Of a DNA stretch of 64,000 nucleotides, positions 1 through 8,713 are shown piece after piece. The stretch is from Solibacillus sp. FSL K6-1523 (GTDB lineage Bacteria; Bacillota; Bacilli; Bacillales_A; Planococcaceae), in assembly GCF_038005225.1 (NCBI RefSeq), contig NZ_JBBOSU010000001.1, positions 3,646,001 through 3,710,000 on the forward strand. The letters run 5' to 3'. The first letter of the stretch is position 1; the number at the start of each line of letters is the position of its first letter. The notes under the pieces were generated by a model. It ran no database searches. It saw nothing but the letters and a program-made list of their open reading frames with translations, and was not told where the DNA came from. A program made the translations under genes and the position numbers.

Positions 1-1085
1 GCTTTTAATGCACTCTTATAAATTATATATTCATTGCAAATATTTTTTAAAATCCGCATATCATTTATATAAAATGATAATTCTTTAATTGTTTCTTTAG
101 TTAGACCTTTTTCAATCTCACCCTCCAAGTTTTTCATCAAAATCCCCTCAGCATTGGAGCTATGAGCGACTTTTATTGTAGGGACAATAAAATCAAAGAA
201 TTTTGTCCGATTATATATTTCATGGCTATCATCATTGTTAATAAATAGGTCATCTTTTAACGCGTAAATAAATATAATATGTTGGTTTTTTAATTGTTCC
301 GTGGAATTCAATATAAAATTCAAGCTTTTTAAACGTTCATAAATAATTATATTTTCAAATCTATCTAAGTCTTCAAATATTACATATTTATATTTAGCCT
401 TTTGAAATAGATAGATAATTTCTTCTAAATATCTATTAAAAACTGTATTATTATCTTTTGTCACTACTTCTATTGAGGTAGTTCCAAATCCAAATTTGGT
501 TAAACCTAATTTTTGAATAAAAAGCCCTATATAATAGATGGCATATGTATACATTATAAATAAGGCAATACATAATAAAGTGATTAATATTGTATTTGTT
601 ATGTTTCCTGAACTATATATACCCAATGTTTGTTCAAAAAAGTTAATTTTGATTAAAACATATGAAACCATTATGATAAATAAAAAATAACCAATACCTG
701 ATAAAGCTTTGTAACTATCTATTTCTTTTAAATTTGTAAATCTAGAAAGCGGAATTATATTTGGCGAAATATTATAGAAGAGTTGCTGCAGTATTTGTTG
801 TTCTAAAATATTTTCCAATACAACTTTGCCACCGTCTTTATCATGATCTTCATAGGCTTCTTTTTCAAAAGTTGCTATTGATATCTTTACAGTCTGTTCT
901 TCAATGTTTGTTTCTTTTACAAAAGTATTAATTATACTACTCTTCCCTGCACCATATGATCCAGTTATAGCAATATTTTTATTTCTTTGATCATTTATTG
1001 CCCACGTCAACGCATCAATATAAATCTGTTTTTTATCATCTAGTGTTTCATTTGGTACCAAACTTTCAAATTTTGCTTCAGACAT
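1..1085 (-). CDS. YobI-like P-loop NTPase with membrane segments (3' part outside window)
   Basis: I translated this by hand from ATG 1085, which follows a GAGGTG ribosome site; about 361 residues are visible with no stop before the edge. A Walker A motif GSYGAGKSS lies near residues 42-50. Two hydrophobic segments follow at roughly residues 125-180, then a Walker B-like FEDLDRF near residue 240. That order (P-loop, inserted membrane helices, DLDRF) fits YobI/KAP-type membrane NTPases, known from phage defence and signalling contexts. It starts about 100 bp after the reverse transcriptase stop on the same strand, so it is probably the second gene of that operon. Its activity and its tie to the RT are inference; the C-terminal part cannot be seen. 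Confidence 0.75.
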   Translation of the reverse strand, partial: MSEAKFESLVPNETLDDKKQIYIDALTWAINDQRNKNIAITGSYGAGKSSIINTFVKETNIEEQTVKISIATFEKEAYEDHDKDGGKVVLENILEQQILQQLFYNISPNIIPLSRFTNLKEIDSYKALSGIGYFLFIIMVSYVLIKINFFEQTLGIYSSGNITNTILITLLCIALFIMYTYAIYYIGLFIQKLGLTKFGFGTTSIEVVTKDNNTVFNRYLEEIIYLFQKAKYKYVIFEDLDRFENIIIYERLKSLNFILNSTEQLKNQHIIFIYALKDDLFINNDDSHEIYNRTKFFDFIVPTIKVAHSSNAEGILMKNLEGEIEKGLTKETIKELSFYINDMRILKNICNEYIIYKSALK

Positions 1086-1187
1086 AATACACCTCAATAC
1101 ATTCAAAATCATCCATTTAAAATTATCTAAAAAGATTATTAAATGGTTGTACCTTATTTCTAAAATTGGATTTCCTATCTTCTCCAT

Positions 1188-2588
1188 TTAAATTAATCTT
1201 CTTTGTATCCTCCCCCAATGCCTCTTAACCTGCTTCTTAATCAGGCTCTTCACCGGTAATCGACACATCTTCTTATGCGCTCTATAAGCATAGGTAACAA
1301 AGTTCCCACGCTTTTTGTAATCGAACCCCAGATGAGTGTATAAATCATATAATGACCTTTTCGGTCCTGACCGTTCTGTAGCATATTCAATACGTTTTAC
1401 TGTTTTAGCTTTGCGATATGCTCTGGTATAATAATTAAACAGACTTTTTTCTCTCAATTGAATCATCTGCCCATCGGTCACAAATCCTAGGTAATCTAAT
1501 TTAGATGGCTGTAGCTGCTCATCAAGTATTTTTTCCCCATTCCACAACCGTATTTCTGTTTTTTCTGGTTGCACAACTAAACCGTCACTTTTATATTTAT
1601 CAATGATTCCAAATAATTCATTTCGTATTATAGCGAATTCATCTGTATTTTGGTTTTCAATAGGTATAATTACAATTAAATCATCACAATACCTTCTATA
1701 CATCGCATTAGTAGACTTTTGCTTGCACCACTCACTTATTTCTTTATCAAAATCAATTAAATGGACATTAGAGCAAACTGCGCTCATGCTTGACCCTTGT
1801 GGTATTCCATAAGATTTGGGATTAGGATTCGGTTCTAATTTCCCATTTTTAAACTCCCTAAATTCACTTGAAGTCATAATTCGATTAATTTGATATGTCT
1901 TGATTTTTTTATTAAATGTTCTTCCATGCTTCGCTTCTAAAAACATATCAATATCTTCCCTATTTACATAAGTAAATTGTGTGAGGTTCTTAAACACTTG
2001 ATACCAATCTAGTTTTAAGTTTTCTACACCTAAAACCCTTCTTATATTCTGCTTCAATGTTTTATGTGAAATATTATTGAAATAATTAGTAAAATCACTC
2101 GAAATGACCACAGCATTTTCAAATTTAAATAGATGTTCGAATACCTCGAATGCAAAATCGATATTATTTTTTCCAAGTTTATTATTTCTATATGCTACGA
2201 CATTATCATCAATATTATTTTCAGATGCATAGATATTGTAAGCATTGTTTAATAAGTCGCCGTAATATTTATAAATGTAGCCATCCTTATGGGCAGCATA
2301 AAATATTTTACGACTTTTAGGTTTCCCTCGTTCTTTTCTTTTAGTTACTTGCCCCTGCTCATCGATTTCTTTGATCGTTACATATCTTTTAAAATCCATT
2401 TCAAAATGTATAAATGGTAAAAAAGCATACGAAGCTATCCAATCTTCATTCAAGAGATTTGCTTTCATATGCCCTATATGTATTCGTTCATCAAAATGCA
2501 AATAACCTTTAGTCTTGTACTTCCCCCATTTTATAACAGAAGAGCTAGAGAGGTTATGTAATTGTTGTGGTCCATTACTATGGTTCAT
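1188..2588 (-). CDS. Reverse transcriptase, probable antiviral (DRT/unknown-group) type
   Basis: RNA-directed DNA polymerase of about 466 residues. Visible RT motifs in order: an N-terminal block SRKIFYAAHKDGYIYKYY (about 92-109), AYRNNKLGKNNIDFAFE (132-148), catalytic Asp in SDFTNYFNNI (164-173), GIPQGSSMSAVCSN (261-274), catalytic RYCDD (299-303), QPEKTE (340-345) and YLGF (366-369), then a basic C-terminal thumb. No maturase, endonuclease or fused effector domain is seen, and no retron VTG motif. The start is ATG 2588, ten bases after GGGGG; a TTG at 2594 is the alternative. A long structured leader with its own promoter lies upstream and a YobI-like NTPase downstream. This architecture resembles defence-associated RTs with an ncRNA template; the exact class is not assigned. 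Confidence 0.85.
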   Translation of the reverse strand: MNHSNGPQQLHNLSSSSVIKWGKYKTKGYLHFDERIHIGHMKANLLNEDWIASYAFLPFIHFEMDFKRYVTIKEIDEQGQVTKRKERGKPKSRKIFYAAHKDGYIYKYYGDLLNNAYNIYASENNIDDNVVAYRNNKLGKNNIDFAFEVFEHLFKFENAVVISSDFTNYFNNISHKTLKQNIRRVLGVENLKLDWYQVFKNLTQFTYVNREDIDMFLEAKHGRTFNKKIKTYQINRIMTSSEFREFKNGKLEPNPNPKSYGIPQGSSMSAVCSNVHLIDFDKEISEWCKQKSTNAMYRRYCDDLIVIIPIENQNTDEFAIIRNELFGIIDKYKSDGLVVQPEKTEIRLWNGEKILDEQLQPSKLDYLGFVTDGQMIQLREKSLFNYYTRAYRKAKTVKRIEYATERSGPKRSLYDLYTHLGFDYKKRGNFVTYAYRAHKKMCRLPVKSLIKKQVKRHWGRIQRRLI

Positions 2589-2605
2589 AACCAAAAAACC
2601 CCCTA

Positions 2606-2864
2606 GCCTAATTTGGTGTCATCCATCCGAAGATGAATGCTCTGCTGACCACTCGCCCCGCATATAACGGAATTCCTACTCTAAAACAATACACTATACT
2701 TACCATGTGGAGGTAATTACAATGTTGCTAAGTTTGTTCAGTAATTCAGAAGTTCAGCTAGTGCTGTTCTTAATAGAAGTTACTAGGTTGCTTGTTGAGG
2801 TTCTAAATATTTATAACCTTGACAAGCGTGAAACTTAACACTTCTGCGACTATTTTCACAGAAC
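2606..2864 (-). ncRNA. Candidate structured ncRNA / RT leader
   Basis: About 260 untranslated bases lie between a good sigma-A promoter and the RT ribosome site. No ORF is evident on either strand. Clear stems on the transcript: GCTTGT and AGGTT pair with AACCT and ACAAGC around a 12-nt loop (2790-2827); AATTAC pairs with GTAATT (2713-2746); and an ATC(TTCG)GAT-type tetraloop hairpin sits near 2620-2637. Some DRT reverse transcriptases (for example DRT2 and DRT9) are known to use an upstream ncRNA as template, so position and structure suggest the same here. Ends are estimates: the 5' end from promoter spacing, the 3' end at the RT ribosome site. Confidence 0.6.
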
Positions 2865-2870
2865 ACCTTA

Positions 2871-2898
2871 ATTATACATCCATTACTTTATATAGCAA
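2871..2898 (-). promoter_or_regulatory. Sigma-A promoter for ncRNA-RT operon
   Basis: On the minus strand, TTGCTA (2898-2893) is separated by 16 bp from a perfect TATAAT (2876-2871). Transcription should begin near 2864, directly ahead of the structured leader. Confidence 0.7.
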
Positions 2899-2996
2899 AC
2901 AAAACTATCACTTTTTACTAACAAATAGTATTTTAACTTCTTAACCACAATTTTTCTTACCGTAGTATAATCTGTATCACAAAAAACTTTCTTTAT

Positions 2997-3030
2997 ATAC
3001 ATTAAAATCACCATTTAAATTTTAATGTAT
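2997..3030. repeat. Perfect 12-bp inverted repeat
   Basis: ATACATTAAAAT (2997-3008) and ATTTTAATGTAT (3019-3030) form a 12-bp AT-only stem with a 10-base loop. It lies between the RT promoter and a plus-strand terminator. It could be an operator or part of a short transcript; no gene is visible across it. Confidence 0.5.
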
Positions 3031-3124
3031 GTAAATAACTAACAAAAGGAAACCCCACTTACATTCCAAGACAGTATATTATAGTTACGCTGGGGCTTTT
3101 CTTTTATACGATATTGACACAGAC

Positions 3125-3160
3125 AAATCCTCTCATGTACTAAGCACGAGAGGATTTTTT
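3125..3160 (+). terminator. Rho-independent terminator without an assigned gene
   Basis: AAATCCTCTC (3125-3134) pairs with GAGAGGATTT (3148-3157) and runs into T6 on the plus strand. No plus-strand ORF precedes it, so it either ends a small RNA starting around 2900-3050 or is left over from a lost gene. Confidence 0.65.
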
Positions 3161-3162
3161 AT

Positions 3163-3821
3163 GCGATTTTATCGTGTACCAGGGTTACATACAATAACAA
3201 CGTTTTATTAGTACGTGCGTTAAAAAGCTGGCGTTACAATCTTCAAGCAATTTTTTAAGCGTATGAAAATTATTTTGTTCTACATATTTTTTCGTATATT
3301 CTTGATTTGGCGGATTTCATATACAACATATTTTAAAATAAGTGCTAATGTTGATAAAAATAGGCGTTTGTCGCTTATTTATATTTAAGTTGTATGTCAA
3401 TTTGGTCGAATGGGAGAAAGAGGGTTTGAGAAATTTCCAAACTTTTTTATTTAGTTGTTAAATCAGTGGTTAGAAAAAAATAAGCCATGCATTTTTAATA
3501 GGTGAAGCAATTTTTTATGTATATTAAAACAAAGAATCAGTTGAAATATGATGTTTTTCGATTTCTTTTCGGCTTGAATTGTATAGGGAAATACCCCACT
3601 TTTATATAATTATCAGATTCTAATCTATTTATTACTATTAATATTTTGTTCAAATAAACTGTTATTTGGGGATATTTTGATTTAAATAGTGCTTTTTCAT
3701 CTATAAAGGGCATCTTACCACCATAGAAAGTTAGTATATTCATACTAAATCATATAAAGATAAATCAATATGGTAATATATTGTATATACAAATAATAAA
3801 CCTCTTAAAGGAGCAACTCAG
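3163..3821. other. AT-rich gap, no supported gene
   Basis: About 660 bp with no convincing gene. A 68-codon minus-strand frame (3537-3743) has no clear ribosome site at its first ATG and resembles nothing I recognise. An internal ATG, beginning MPFIDEKALF, follows a weak GGTGGT. I leave it as unsupported. The ribosome site AAAGGAG for the next gene lies just before 3822. Confidence 0.4.
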
Positions 3822-5759
3822 ATGATTATTTATGAATCAACTACATCTGGTTTTTTAGATGATGTGGCAAACGAAGTCATTGTTGACCGTTTATATAATG
3901 TCTATCAGCAAAAAATTGGGCGCACTTCTAAAAGTGAAATTCGCTCCTGGGATAATTCATTACAACGAATGTCGAATGTACTCCGTGACCGTGATATACC
4001 GAAGGACGCTGCTGTTGCGATTGAATTTAAAATACCGAATACAGGTAAACGTGTAGATTTTATTATTGCTGGACATGATGGTGAGCATGATCATGCGGTC
4101 ATAGTAGAATTAAAGCAATGGGAAACCGTACAAAAAAATGACCGTATGGATGCCGTCGTAGTGGAAACTTATATAGGTGGCGCACAACGACATACAACTC
4201 ACCCATCTTATCAAGCTTGGAGCTATGTCAGCCTTATCGAAGACTTTAATCAAGATGTACGTGAAATCCCAATTAAACTTAAGCCATGTGCCTATTTACA
4301 TAACTACCTAATTCAAGAAAACGACCCTTTAACAGACATACACTATAAAGAACATATTGAAAAAGCACCGGTATTTCGTAAAGGTGAAATGGAAAAATTA
4401 CGCTCGTATATTAAACAATTTGTTAAATATGGTGACAAAAATAATATTATATACAAAATTGACAGTGGTCGTATCAAGCCTTCAAAGTCCCTGCAAGATA
4501 GCATGGCAAGTATGCTGCAAGGTAACCCTGAATTTATCATGATTGATGACCAAAAAATCGTCTATGAACAAATTTTACATTTCGCTAAAACATGTATAGA
4601 AAAAAATGAAAAAGGTGTGTTTATTGTACAAGGTGGCCCTGGTACTGGAAAATCGGTATTGGCTATCAACCTCTTAGTCCAAATGATTCAAGAAGATTAC
4701 TTTGCCATGTACGTAACGAAAAATAGTGCCCCACGCGACGTGTATGCCACAAAGCTAAAAGGAACTATGAAAAAGAAAAGTATCGACAATCTTTTTAAAG
4801 GTTCAGGAAGTTTCCATTCTACTGATCAAAATGAATTTGATGTACTCATTGTAGATGAGGCACACCGCTTAAATGAAAAGTCAGGCCTATTTAGTAATCT
4901 AGGGGAAAATCAAGTGAAGGAACTAATGAATAGTGCCAAATTCAGTGTATTCTTTATCGATGAAGCTCAACGTGTCACGTTAAAGGATATTGGAAGTGTC
5001 AAAATGATTGAACGGTTTGCAGAGGAATTAGATGTAAAAATATTCGAAGGTGAATTAGCTTCTCAATTCCGCTGCGATGGTTCAGACGGCTATATCGCTT
5101 GGCTAGATGACATCCTAGAAATCCGCGAAACAGCAAATGAAAATGATTTAGGAATGGACTATGATTTCCAAGTTATAGATGATCCAAATACATTACTTGA
5201 AATGATTGTCGACAAAAACCGCCTAAATAACAAAGCTCGCATTGTAGCAGGCTATTGCTGGGACTGGATTACCGAAGGCAAAAACAATCGCGATGTACAC
5301 GATATTGTTATTCCCGAGCACAACTTTTCAATCAGTTGGAACTTAGGTAACGACATATGGGCATTGAGTGATGAATCAGTTTATGAAGCTGGCTGTATCC
5401 ATACTTGCCAAGGCTTAGAATTTGATTATATAGGCGTCATCATTGGTGATGATTTACGATTTGAAGATGGAAAAGTTGTAACGGATTACACGAAACGCGC
5501 CAAAACAGATCAATCGATTAAAGGAATAAAGAAGAAAATGAAAGAGCAGCCTGAAATTGCGAGTCGAGAAGTTGATGCCATTATTCGCAATACATACCGT
5601 ACACTCATGACTCGTGGACAAAAGGGTTGCTATGTGTACTGTACAGATACAGCGCTAGCAGAGTATTTGAAAGAGCGAATGATAAGGGTTTATGTAGAGC
5701 AAATGGAAGTGAAAAGGATGTTAGTGGCTGAAGAAAAGGTTAAGTATGGAACTGATTAA
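3822..5759 (+). CDS. PD-(D/E)XK nuclease fused to DUF2075 helicase/NTPase
   Basis: A 645-residue protein. The N-terminal ~140 residues show a PD-(D/E)XK-like pattern: an acidic residue in AIEFKIP (about 68), VDF (Asp79), IVELK (Glu96, Lys98), then a SYQAW motif near 130. The middle and C-terminal parts are DUF2075 (COG3410) superfamily 1-like: Walker A GGPGTGKS at 271-278 and Walker B VDEAH at 344-348, a second IDEAQR, and a late TCQGLEFDYIGV motif. It probably cleaves and translocates nucleic acid. Such genes are frequent in defence islands, but the role here is inference. ATG 3822 follows AAAGGAG at normal spacing. It stands alone and faces away from the RT operon. Confidence 0.8.
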   Translation: MIIYESTTSGFLDDVANEVIVDRLYNVYQQKIGRTSKSEIRSWDNSLQRMSNVLRDRDIPKDAAVAIEFKIPNTGKRVDFIIAGHDGEHDHAVIVELKQWETVQKNDRMDAVVVETYIGGAQRHTTHPSYQAWSYVSLIEDFNQDVREIPIKLKPCAYLHNYLIQENDPLTDIHYKEHIEKAPVFRKGEMEKLRSYIKQFVKYGDKNNIIYKIDSGRIKPSKSLQDSMASMLQGNPEFIMIDDQKIVYEQILHFAKTCIEKNEKGVFIVQGGPGTGKSVLAINLLVQMIQEDYFAMYVTKNSAPRDVYATKLKGTMKKKSIDNLFKGSGSFHSTDQNEFDVLIVDEAHRLNEKSGLFSNLGENQVKELMNSAKFSVFFIDEAQRVTLKDIGSVKMIERFAEELDVKIFEGELASQFRCDGSDGYIAWLDDILEIRETANENDLGMDYDFQVIDDPNTLLEMIVDKNRLNNKARIVAGYCWDWITEGKNNRDVHDIVIPEHNFSISWNLGNDIWALSDESVYEAGCIHTCQGLEFDYIGVIIGDDLRFEDGKVVTDYTKRAKTDQSIKGIKKKMKEQPEIASREVDAIIRNTYRTLMTRGQKGCYVYCTDTALAEYLKERMIRVYVEQMEVKRMLVAEEKVKYGTD

Positions 5760-5894
5760 TATCGATTGGAAATTTATTTCTAACTGAAATATGTCGTGTG
5801 TTGGGTGTAAATACAATATCCTCTAACCCAATTCTAACTGTATTTGACTTAGGAACGACCCAAAAAGTCCTGAAATCCATTGAAACTTTTTATA

Positions 5895-5933
5895 TTTAAA
5901 AAGCGCCGAAACCCTTACATATCAAGGGTTTCG
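5895..5933 (-). terminator. Terminator beyond the displaced ssrA 3' end
   Basis: CGAAACCCTT (5907-5916) pairs with AAGGGTTTCG (5924-5933); read on the minus strand the stem is followed by GCGCTTTTT. It lies just past the left ssrA fragment, as expected if this was the original ssrA terminator before the element separated it from the gene. Confidence 0.6.
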
Positions 5934-5963
5934 ACACTTTACACAACGTATTTATTTCTTTTT

Positions 5964-6031
5964 TATGGAGACGGCGGGAGTCGAACCCGCGTCCAGAAGC
6001 TCCAATACGCCGGCTTCTACGCGTGTAGTTT
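5964..6031 (-). repeat. Distal att copy (displaced ssrA 3' end)
   Basis: This 68-bp segment matches 16353-16420 at 67 positions and equals the tmRNA T-arm and acceptor end. Beyond 6031 the sequence drifts but keeps scattered similarity to ssrA (TCGCG, TTATGCC to about 6060), suggesting a diverged ssrA piece carried by the element. It cannot make tmRNA alone. Confidence 0.85.
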
Positions 6032-6288
6032 GTCCATTTGCGATTCGCGAGCCTTTATGCCGACCTTAGAGCCACAAGCGTTTAGGAACTTCCTAATCCA
6101 TCCATACTCAACAATTTTATCCACTAGGGAGTATTACATATTTACGAACTTGGTTCAAAGACCTTACTATTTCCATTGTATATCAAATATTCATCAAATA
6201 AAAGCCCACCATAACATCTTCAATTCATAGAAAAGAGAAAACTACATTCCAAAAGAATGAATTATATAAAAACTAGAATTCGATTATT

Positions 6289-8046
6289 TTATAGATTTGA
6301 GTACAATGTATAAATCGGGAATGAAACAATACCTTGCTTTTGCTCATCATTTAAACAACTAAATATTTTTTGAGCAGGGATTTTTAACCCTAAAATAACG
6401 TAAGCAACAAATCTCATTGGTTGATTATCTCCATCTATTATAGAGTATAAAAATTCCTCTTCCTCTTCAGTTATTGACTCTGATAATCTCTTTTTTATTT
6501 GTAAAAGATTCAATTTATAGATTTCATTATCTTCAGTAGCAGAAATCAACTCATCCAATAAATATTTTGCTAAATCTAGAAATTTCACATCTTCACTCTC
6601 ATCAAATGCCGCAACTATTCCTAATGATATTTCATTATTTGAAGTTAATGACTTATCGTGAGAGTCGCTTCTAAATGATTCATTATAAACTTCAAAATCA
6701 AAATTAGTTAATGTGATTAAGTCTTTTAATTGATATCCACTAAAGAGACTTACTTTATAATGGGCATCTGTATTTGGATTGAACATTTCTTTTGTTTTAG
6801 GAATAAAAGCCCCAATTTTTTTGAATGTTCTCCTATTAAATATACTATAGAATAAATCGTCAGTATCTTTAATTAAAATCAGCGTAATATAATCTGAAAG
6901 TTCTATACGAAGAATTGTATGCTCTTCAAAACCTTGTTTCGCGGTAAATCTAGCGTAATTTTTCTCTTCAAAAATATTATAAATGCTATCGAATAAGAAA
7001 TCGAAGTTCTCTCTTTCATCGAATTCATACCTTTCGCTAATGCCTATTCTTTTACAAACCTTCATTAATTTCTCATACTTATTTATTTCTTCATCAATAT
7101 TTATAAATTGTTTCTTATCATCAAAAAAGCTGCTAATATGGTAAATCTTAAAGGGAAATTTATTATTTAGAGAAATGTATTTTAAAGTCTTTAATGATTT
7201 TATATAGGAATCTAGACTTTTCATTCTTATTATATTTAACTTCCCTTTTTTATTCTTTTTAGAAAAAACAAATTCAAGTGTATCTTCAATCAAAATATGC
7301 AATTCTTCTCGGGAATCAATTATATTAAATTTAATGTCTATTTTTTCTTCTAATAATTCGAAAGTTTCGTTCATACTTATATTTAATGCATCCGGTATTG
7401 CTGCTTCTATGGGAAATTCCTTTCCATTTTCAATACCATAAATATGTACAGGTGTTTCCAATGGATTAAAATTTTTAAATTCATTCGATAAAATATCATA
7501 CTCTAACCTATAAGTAGAAAAATCTTTTGATTTCCCCACATCTATAAAGCTACTTGGCTGTTTTCTCACTCTCGAAATTTGAGTTTTGCATATTTGTTCT
7601 AATTGACCATCTTCAATTATTTTAAAATCGACTGATAATGAACTTTGTCCTTTTTCAATTATAATATTTAATAGACGTTCAATTTCTAATGGCGTTAAAG
7701 CTTTATAAAAAGCTTGCATCTTTGTAGTTTTTTTCTCTATTACTACTAATAAATATAAAACACCCTTACCTGTTTTTTTATAAATTTCTAAATCCGCTTT
7801 CTCAATAGGATGAGATGTTTTATTCCCCTTAACCTTTTTATTCTTTGTAGTTCCTTTTATTTGTACTTTAACAGTGTCCTCTATATTCTGCTTTTTTAAT
7901 TCAGACGAATTATAGACAATAATTTCTCCATCAAAACAAGGACTCTTATCATTAAATTGGACTTCACTTACCAACCTATAAGGTTCTTGTAAAATAATTC
8001 TATTAACTTCCATACAAGCTAAATGCTCAATAATTAATGTATCCAT
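6289..8046 (-). CDS. DUF4365-like (PD-(D/E)XK-type) protein, predicted nuclease
   Basis: 585 residues. The N-terminal ~150 residues resemble DUF4365: CFDGEIIVY (about 37-45) and VKVQIKGTTKN (about 59-69) supply the Asp, Glu and Gln-x-Lys of a restriction-endonuclease-like fold, followed by DLEIYKKTGKGVLYLLV. The remaining ~430 residues are Lys/Glu/Ile-rich and I recognise no domain; they may sense a trigger or bind a partner. It follows the channel-like gene by 57 bp on the same strand, so they are likely co-transcribed. The island location and domain make a defence role plausible but unproven. Confidence 0.65.
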   Translation of the reverse strand: MDTLIIEHLACMEVNRIILQEPYRLVSEVQFNDKSPCFDGEIIVYNSSELKKQNIEDTVKVQIKGTTKNKKVKGNKTSHPIEKADLEIYKKTGKGVLYLLVVIEKKTTKMQAFYKALTPLEIERLLNIIIEKGQSSLSVDFKIIEDGQLEQICKTQISRVRKQPSSFIDVGKSKDFSTYRLEYDILSNEFKNFNPLETPVHIYGIENGKEFPIEAAIPDALNISMNETFELLEEKIDIKFNIIDSREELHILIEDTLEFVFSKKNKKGKLNIIRMKSLDSYIKSLKTLKYISLNNKFPFKIYHISSFFDDKKQFINIDEEINKYEKLMKVCKRIGISERYEFDERENFDFLFDSIYNIFEEKNYARFTAKQGFEEHTILRIELSDYITLILIKDTDDLFYSIFNRRTFKKIGAFIPKTKEMFNPNTDAHYKVSLFSGYQLKDLITLTNFDFEVYNESFRSDSHDKSLTSNNEISLGIVAAFDESEDVKFLDLAKYLLDELISATEDNEIYKLNLLQIKKRLSESITEEEEEFLYSIIDGDNQPMRFVAYVILGLKIPAQKIFSCLNDEQKQGIVSFPIYTLYSNL

Positions 8047-8103
8047 TTACATTATTCCCCTTTATTTTCCACGATGCTCTAACTTTTAAATTTATATCCT
8101 CAA

Positions 8104-8673
8104 TTACTTACCTCTATTATAAGCGACCAATCCTTTACCAATAACAAAATAAAATATCACAGTTTGTAGCATTGAAAATAATTTCGCTAAAAAAGACATA
8201 GGTTCTAATGTTCCTCCACCAAACGTTAATCCCCTACTAAATGAATAGTAAAGAAAATCAAAAGCGAGTTCGTACCATTTCGTATTTTCAACATACATAA
8301 ATGCACACTTATTATTATTGTATATAAGGAAATAAATAAATGAAAATATTAATACTATGTAACTAAGCATCCAAATTAGATAAGTAACTTGTTTTTCTTC
8401 TATTAACTTATTTCCAAACCTCCAAATCATAATAATTAATACAAAAGCTAGTGATACAAACGGAAGAAGTGCAAGGTAACTCCTGTAAATCCCATTCAAC
8501 AAAGTTTCATTAGGTTCTATAACCTCTAATACCGCAAAAAAGTACAAATCAATAAAGAGTATTGTAATTGTAATGTCCAGAAATTTCCCTTTCAATTTAT
8601 ATTTTTTATTTAAAGCAAAAAAGAAACATACAATTCCGATTCCAAGCAATATAATTTCTTCAATTTTAATCAA
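8104..8673 (-). CDS. Four-helix membrane protein resembling a 2-pore-helix ion channel
   Basis: 189 residues with hydrophobic segments near 6-18, 33-50, 68-85 and 100-118, then a C-terminal region DFLYYSFSRGLTFGGGTLEP (about 138-157) followed by a last helix. This layout recalls the pore loop of Ion_trans_2 potassium channels, where a T-V-G-Y-G-D-like filter precedes a proline and an inner helix; here the filter reads TFGGGT, so selectivity may differ. It starts upstream of the DUF4365-like gene and is probably co-transcribed. A membrane effector is a reasonable guess; no experiment or close homologue is known to me. Confidence 0.55.
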   Translation of the reverse strand: MIKIEEIILLGIGIVCFFFALNKKYKLKGKFLDITITILFIDLYFFAVLEVIEPNETLLNGIYRSYLALLPFVSLAFVLIIMIWRFGNKLIEEKQVTYLIWMLSYIVLIFSFIYFLIYNNNKCAFMYVENTKWYELAFDFLYYSFSRGLTFGGGTLEPMSFLAKLFSMLQTVIFYFVIGKGLVAYNRGK

Positions 8674-8713
8674 TTTATTACCTCTTTCTTATAGATATTA
8701 ATAAAGTTAAGCA

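Noticed and set aside
1188-2588. RT as group II intron maturase or retron
   Set aside because: No X/maturase or HNH domain, no domain V-like sequence nearby, and no retron VTG motif or msr-msd inverted repeat seen; the leader/NTPase setting fits DRT-type RTs better.
3537-3743. 68-codon minus-strand frame
   Set aside because: No ribosome site at the first ATG, AT-rich composition, no recognisable similarity.
5880-6230. Plus-strand 116-codon frame
   Set aside because: It overlaps the ssrA 3' fragment and terminator; the translation is a shadow of an RNA gene copy.
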